Shown here: piece by piece, positions 61,175 through 64,000 of the stretch
Layout: each line of letters starts with the position of its first letter
Position numbering within the stretch: position 1 is the first letter of the stretch
From: Lachnospiraceae bacterium
Lineage (GTDB): Bacteria; Bacillota; Clostridia; Lachnospirales; Lachnospiraceae
Length of the DNA: 64,000 nucleotides
Direction of reading: 5' to 3'
Assembly: GCA_017557525.1 (NCBI GenBank)
Contig: JAFYYN010000043.1
Span: forward strand, 1-64,000
Position numbers and translations under genes: made by a program
The notes under the pieces: model-generated
Database searches by the model: none
What the model saw: the letters and a program-made list of their open reading frames with translations, nothing else
What the model was told of the DNA's origin: nothing

Positions 61175-62050
61175 CTATGAAATAAAAATTCTTTCCAGCG
61201 CATCTGCTATTCTTCCAAATTCATTTAGCCCCAGCTTTTCCCCACGTTCATTTTCCGGGATGCCTGCTGCCTGCAAGGCATTTAAAATCTCCTCTTTGGT
61301 AAAATCAAGCTCTCCAAAATTAGCTATAGCATTAAGCAGGGTTTTCCTTCTTTGGTTAAACGCTGCGCGGATAAGCTTAAACATCAGCTCAGGTGATTTA
61401 ACAGTCACCGGCGGTTCTGCCTTTTTAGTGAGCCTTATAACACAGGAACCTACCTGAGGTCGCGGCATAAAGCAGTTGGGCGGGACATTTGCAGCAATAT
61501 AGGTATCAGCCCTGTACTGAACTGCCAGAGACAAAGCCCCGTAGTCCTTTGTGCCGGGACCTGCCTGCATACGCTCTGCCACTTCCTTCTGAACCATAAC
61601 AGTAATGCTCTTTATTGGCAGATCCCTTTCCAAAAGGGACATAACAATAGGGGTAGTAATATAATAAGGGAGATTTGCGACAACCTTTATAGGCTTTCCA
61701 CCGTTCCTGTCCCTTACTAAAGCCGCTATATCATATTTCAGGATATCCTCATTTACTATCTCCACATTATCATATGCTGCCAAGGTGTCATCCTTTAGGA
61801 TTGGGATAAGCATCCTGTCTATTTCCACCGCTACTACTTCTCTTGCATTCTCGCACAAATACTGAGTAAGGGTTCCAATTCCCGGGCCAATTTCCAGCAC
61901 CAGATCATCCTTTGTGATATCCGCCGCCCGCATGATTTTGTCAAGCACATGCGTATCTATCAAGAAGTTTTGCCCATACTTTTTCTGAAATACAAAATGA
62001 TATTTATTTAATATTTCTATCGTTTTTTTAGGGTCACCAAGTGTCGCCAT
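61175..62050 (-). CDS. rsmA: 16S rRNA (A1518/A1519) dimethyltransferase
   Basis: RsmA (KsgA) dimethylates two adjacent adenines near the 3' end of 16S rRNA during late 30S assembly. The 291-residue protein has KKYGQNFLID, the SAM motif LEIGPGIGTLT, the catalytic NLPYYITTPI and QRRKTLLNAI near the C-terminus. Length is normal. The gene follows the TatD-family gene by 30 bases and precedes uraA by 11, within one operon. AAAGG lies ten bases from the ATG. Confidence 0.97.
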   Translation of the reverse strand: MATLGDPKKTIEILNKYHFVFQKKYGQNFLIDTHVLDKIMRAADITKDDLVLEIGPGIGTLTQYLCENAREVVAVEIDRMLIPILKDDTLAAYDNVEIVNEDILKYDIAALVRDRNGGKPIKVVANLPYYITTPIVMSLLERDLPIKSITVMVQKEVAERMQAGPGTKDYGALSLAVQYRADTYIAANVPPNCFMPRPQVGSCVIRLTKKAEPPVTVKSPELMFKLIRAAFNQRRKTLLNAIANFGELDFTKEEILNALQAAGIPENERGEKLGLNEFGRIADALERIFIS

Positions 62051-62080
62051 ATTTGTAATACCTTTCTATATTACATCTCA

Positions 62081-63010
62081 TCAGTCGGTTATGCCGAAGA
62101 ATTTCTCGGCATTTTCCCAGGTCCTGTCATAGACTGTCTTTAAATCCACACCCTTGATCTCGGCTATCTTTTCTGCAACATAAGTAAGATATCCGGAATG
62201 ATTGCGCTTACCTCTGAACGGATCGGGTGCCATATAAGGGCAGTCCGTTTCCAGCAATATACGGTCTAACGGCAGCAAATCAACAACTTCCTTAAGTTTC
62301 TTTGCGTTCTTAAAGGTTACCACTCCGCCTATGCCAAACATGAGTCCCATTTTCAGATACTCTTCCGCATGCTCTGGACTATAGGAGTAGCAGTGCATGA
62401 CTGCATGCATTTCCTTTGCAAAGTTGTCACAGGAGAGTTCTTTACTATCAATAATATTAACAACATCATTTATACAGTTGTTGGGTTTTAATGCTCTGTA
62501 AAAGTCTTTAACTATGTTAAGCGTATCTTCTGCGGCATCTCTGGAATGAATAATAACCGGTAGATTAAATTCCCTAGCCAATTCCCACTGCCACTTAAAA
62601 GCCTGCTTCTGAATTTCTCTCGGCCAGATATCCCAGTGATAATCCAGCCCAATCTCACCTATCGCCACAACCTTTTGCTTAGTTGCTAAGTCTCGAAGTA
62701 ACTCCCTGTTAAGCTCTCCAGCGGAATCCGGATGCACGCCTACGGCAGCATATATATAATCATACTTACCGGCAAGCTTTAAGGTGGTTTGTGAGGATTC
62801 CATATCTGCACCCACATTAATTATCCTGCCTACAGATGCCCTTTCTGACATCCTCTCACACTTAATATTTTTGTCAGAATCACCATTTTCTTCTGTCAGC
62901 AGATTAATATTCCCCGATCCTTTTTCTTCGTGAATATTTCTTAATACTTCATCCCTGTCATCATTAAACTGTCTTGAGTCATAGTGGGCATGTGTATCAA
63001 AAATTCTCAT
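62081..63010 (-). CDS. TatD-family metal-dependent hydrolase with two insertions
   Basis: The 309-residue protein has all TatD metal motifs: DTHAHYD, GEIGLDYHWD, IIHSRDA, HCYSYS and LETDCPYMAPDPFRG. Family members are 3'-5' exonucleases or deoxyribonucleases. It is about 50 residues longer than usual because of polar insertions near residues 30-58 and 172-200. The first is rich in Asn, Glu, Lys and Asp and is probably a surface loop. Its ATG overlaps the stop of the carboxypeptidase gene (ATGA). TatD followed by rsmA is a common Firmicutes arrangement. Confidence 0.94.
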   Translation of the reverse strand: MRIFDTHAHYDSRQFNDDRDEVLRNIHEEKGSGNINLLTEENGDSDKNIKCERMSERASVGRIINVGADMESSQTTLKLAGKYDYIYAAVGVHPDSAGELNRELLRDLATKQKVVAIGEIGLDYHWDIWPREIQKQAFKWQWELAREFNLPVIIHSRDAAEDTLNIVKDFYRALKPNNCINDVVNIIDSKELSCDNFAKEMHAVMHCYSYSPEHAEEYLKMGLMFGIGGVVTFKNAKKLKEVVDLLPLDRILLETDCPYMAPDPFRGKRNHSGYLTYVAEKIAEIKGVDLKTVYDRTWENAEKFFGITD

Positions 63011-64000
63011 CTTCTCCTACGCTTTCTTTTAATCACAGCTACTATACCACCTACAATAAAGATAACTATGCCCGTTCCGATTCCTATTGCTATAGCATTT
63101 TCCTTAAGGAACTGCTGCCGTTCTTTGCTTTTATCCTTTTCACTTACCTGATTAAGCTTTGCCGGATCAACTCCCTCAAATGCAGTCTCAATCGGGATCA
63201 TATATGATGGCCAGCGTTCATCAAAGGCTTTTCCTGTTATGGGATAATCGCTGTTATAAACAATAATATCCGCAGCACCGATCACCCTTGAACCTGTTGT
63301 GTATTCTATGGAGCCTATCACATTTCTGCCATGTTCAAGCTCGAGATCAGTATTGTATACAATTTCCTTTTTGGCCTTAGAAATATCAAAACCCTCGGGA
63401 ACCATGATACTACCGGCACCTGATATCGAAATAAACGGATCCTCAAGAGCCATAAAAGAGTCAAAGGTGTCAAAGCACGAAGGGAAATCAACCGTACTTT
63501 CCCCTAAATCCTCCATTTGGTAGGAAACATAATTATCAAAACAGTAGTCAAGCAGCCTCTTTGAATCTGCATATACATCCGCCCATGTAGGCGCATGCAT
63601 AACAACACTTATCAGATTCTTTCCGTCTTTTCTTGCGTAGGTAACCAGAGCGTATCCCGCCTGAGTGGTAGCACCTGTTTTTCCGCCTATACAGTACTCA
63701 TATTTCTGAGTACCGTTTAAAAACCAGTGATGGTTAGTTAAGATCTTAGCATCATGTTTATTGGTTGCCGGCATATTGTAAAAAGCGGTACCGGTAATCT
63801 TCATGAAATCTTCGTTTTTATATGCAGCCCGTGCTATAAGAGACATATCATAGCAGCAGGTATAATGATCTTCGTCATGTAAACCGTGTGAATTGGCAAA
63901 ATGCGAACGTTCGCACCCCAAAGCCTTGGCTTTCTTATTCATAAGCTTAATAAAGCCTGCTATGGATTTTCCGACATGCTCGCCCACCGCATAGGTAGCC
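63007..64000 (-). CDS. D-alanyl-D-alanine carboxypeptidase (PBP5/6-like), N-terminus beyond the window
   Basis: The reading frame is open at the right edge, so 331 codons of the C-terminal part are seen. AEHVGK-like GEHVGKSIAGFIKLMN follows the missing SxxK and SxN region. The KTG triad motif is visible in GGKTGATTQAGYA. After the peptidase domain come a beta-rich domain (about 205-270 of the visible part), a C-terminal membrane helix (IAIGIGTGIVIFIVGGIVAV) and KRKRRRR. It trims the terminal D-Ala of peptidoglycan stem peptides. The membrane helix replaces the amphipathic anchor of PBP5. Confidence 0.9.
   Translation of the reverse strand, partial: ATYAVGEHVGKSIAGFIKLMNKKAKALGCERSHFANSHGLHDEDHYTCCYDMSLIARAAYKNEDFMKITGTAFYNMPATNKHDAKILTNHHWFLNGTQKYEYCIGGKTGATTQAGYALVTYARKDGKNLISVVMHAPTWADVYADSKRLLDYCFDNYVSYQMEDLGESTVDFPSCFDTFDSFMALEDPFISISGAGSIMVPEGFDISKAKKEIVYNTDLELEHGRNVIGSIEYTTGSRVIGAADIIVYNSDYPITGKAFDERWPSYMIPIETAFEGVDPAKLNQVSEKDKSKERQQFLKENAIAIGIGTGIVIFIVGGIVAVIKRKRRRR

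Overview
This window reads as chromosome of a Gram-positive, motile, plant-fibre-degrading Clostridia member, most likely a Lachnospiraceae (Butyrivibrio/Pseudobutyrivibrio-like). The grounds are moderate-to-low GC, strong AGGAGG-type ribosome binding sites, TTG(A/C)xx-17-TAxxxT promoters, a tyrosine T-box leader, Veg, DUF1292 and HelD proteins, BIG2-domain secreted proteins, and several glycoside hydrolases (GH8, GH9 x2, GH18, GH67, GH120). The genus is an inference. No CRISPR array, prophage, transposase or plasmid function was seen.

Layout. 1-413: promoter and leader of an rRNA operon running off the left edge. 414-5408: tyrS under a T-box, and a HelD-type helicase fused to a GH31-type N-terminal beta-sandwich. 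5496-12469: a secreted BIG2 protein, miaA-rapZ, a MATE exporter, a ComEC-like lipoprotein, a PHP phosphoesterase and another Ig-like protein. 12707-20351 (+): an OmpR/HK two-component pair, an rRNA methyltransferase, a membrane-anchored trigger-factor-like foldase, a DUF1292 protein, an XRE-Uma2 protein, and a second MATE exporter behind a probable guanidine-IV riboswitch. 20412-27988 (-): a signalling island with a CHASE2 nucleotide cyclase, a sugar-isomerase-like protein, a GAF-HD-GYP phosphodiesterase, a FecR/InlB-repeat surface protein and a BIG2 protein.

28099-32180 (+): an unknown protein behind a sigma28-like promoter, Veg, an NrdG-like activase, a GNAT enzyme, tadA and an MBL hydrolase. 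32181-44977 (-): GH8 exo-oligoxylanase, an AIM24-like protein, tRNA-Lys, a YjfB motility protein, a Nudix enzyme, asnS, an operon of MIF-like protein, XPD-type helicase, GH18 and MscS, then GH120 beta-xylosidase. 45222-46346 (+) is an orphan A/T-rich membrane protein lodged between the xylan genes. 46462-51029 (-): GH67 alpha-glucuronidase, a cyclase-family enzyme and a cytoplasmic GH9. 51326-53131 (+): a SUV3-like RNA helicase. 53150-64000 (-): rfbA, a GGDEF protein, a membrane-tethered GH9 cellulase with CBM3 modules, upp, uraA, rsmA, a TatD-family nuclease and a D-Ala-D-Ala carboxypeptidase cut by the right edge.

How the genes work together. GH8, GH120 and GH67 all lack signal peptides, so they fit cytoplasmic breakdown of imported (methylglucurono)xylo-oligosaccharides; no importer is in the window. 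Cellulose attack would be outside, by the tethered GH9, whose gene is followed by a GGDEF gene and rfbA. Second-messenger genes recur (class III cyclase, HD-GYP, GGDEF) beside motility genes. The most unusual items are the HelD-GH31N fusion, the cyclase/HD-GYP/FecR operon, the candidate guanidine-IV switch, the sigma28-promoted unknown gene, the bacterial SUV3-like helicase, and a long multi-helix inverted repeat at 37138-37251.
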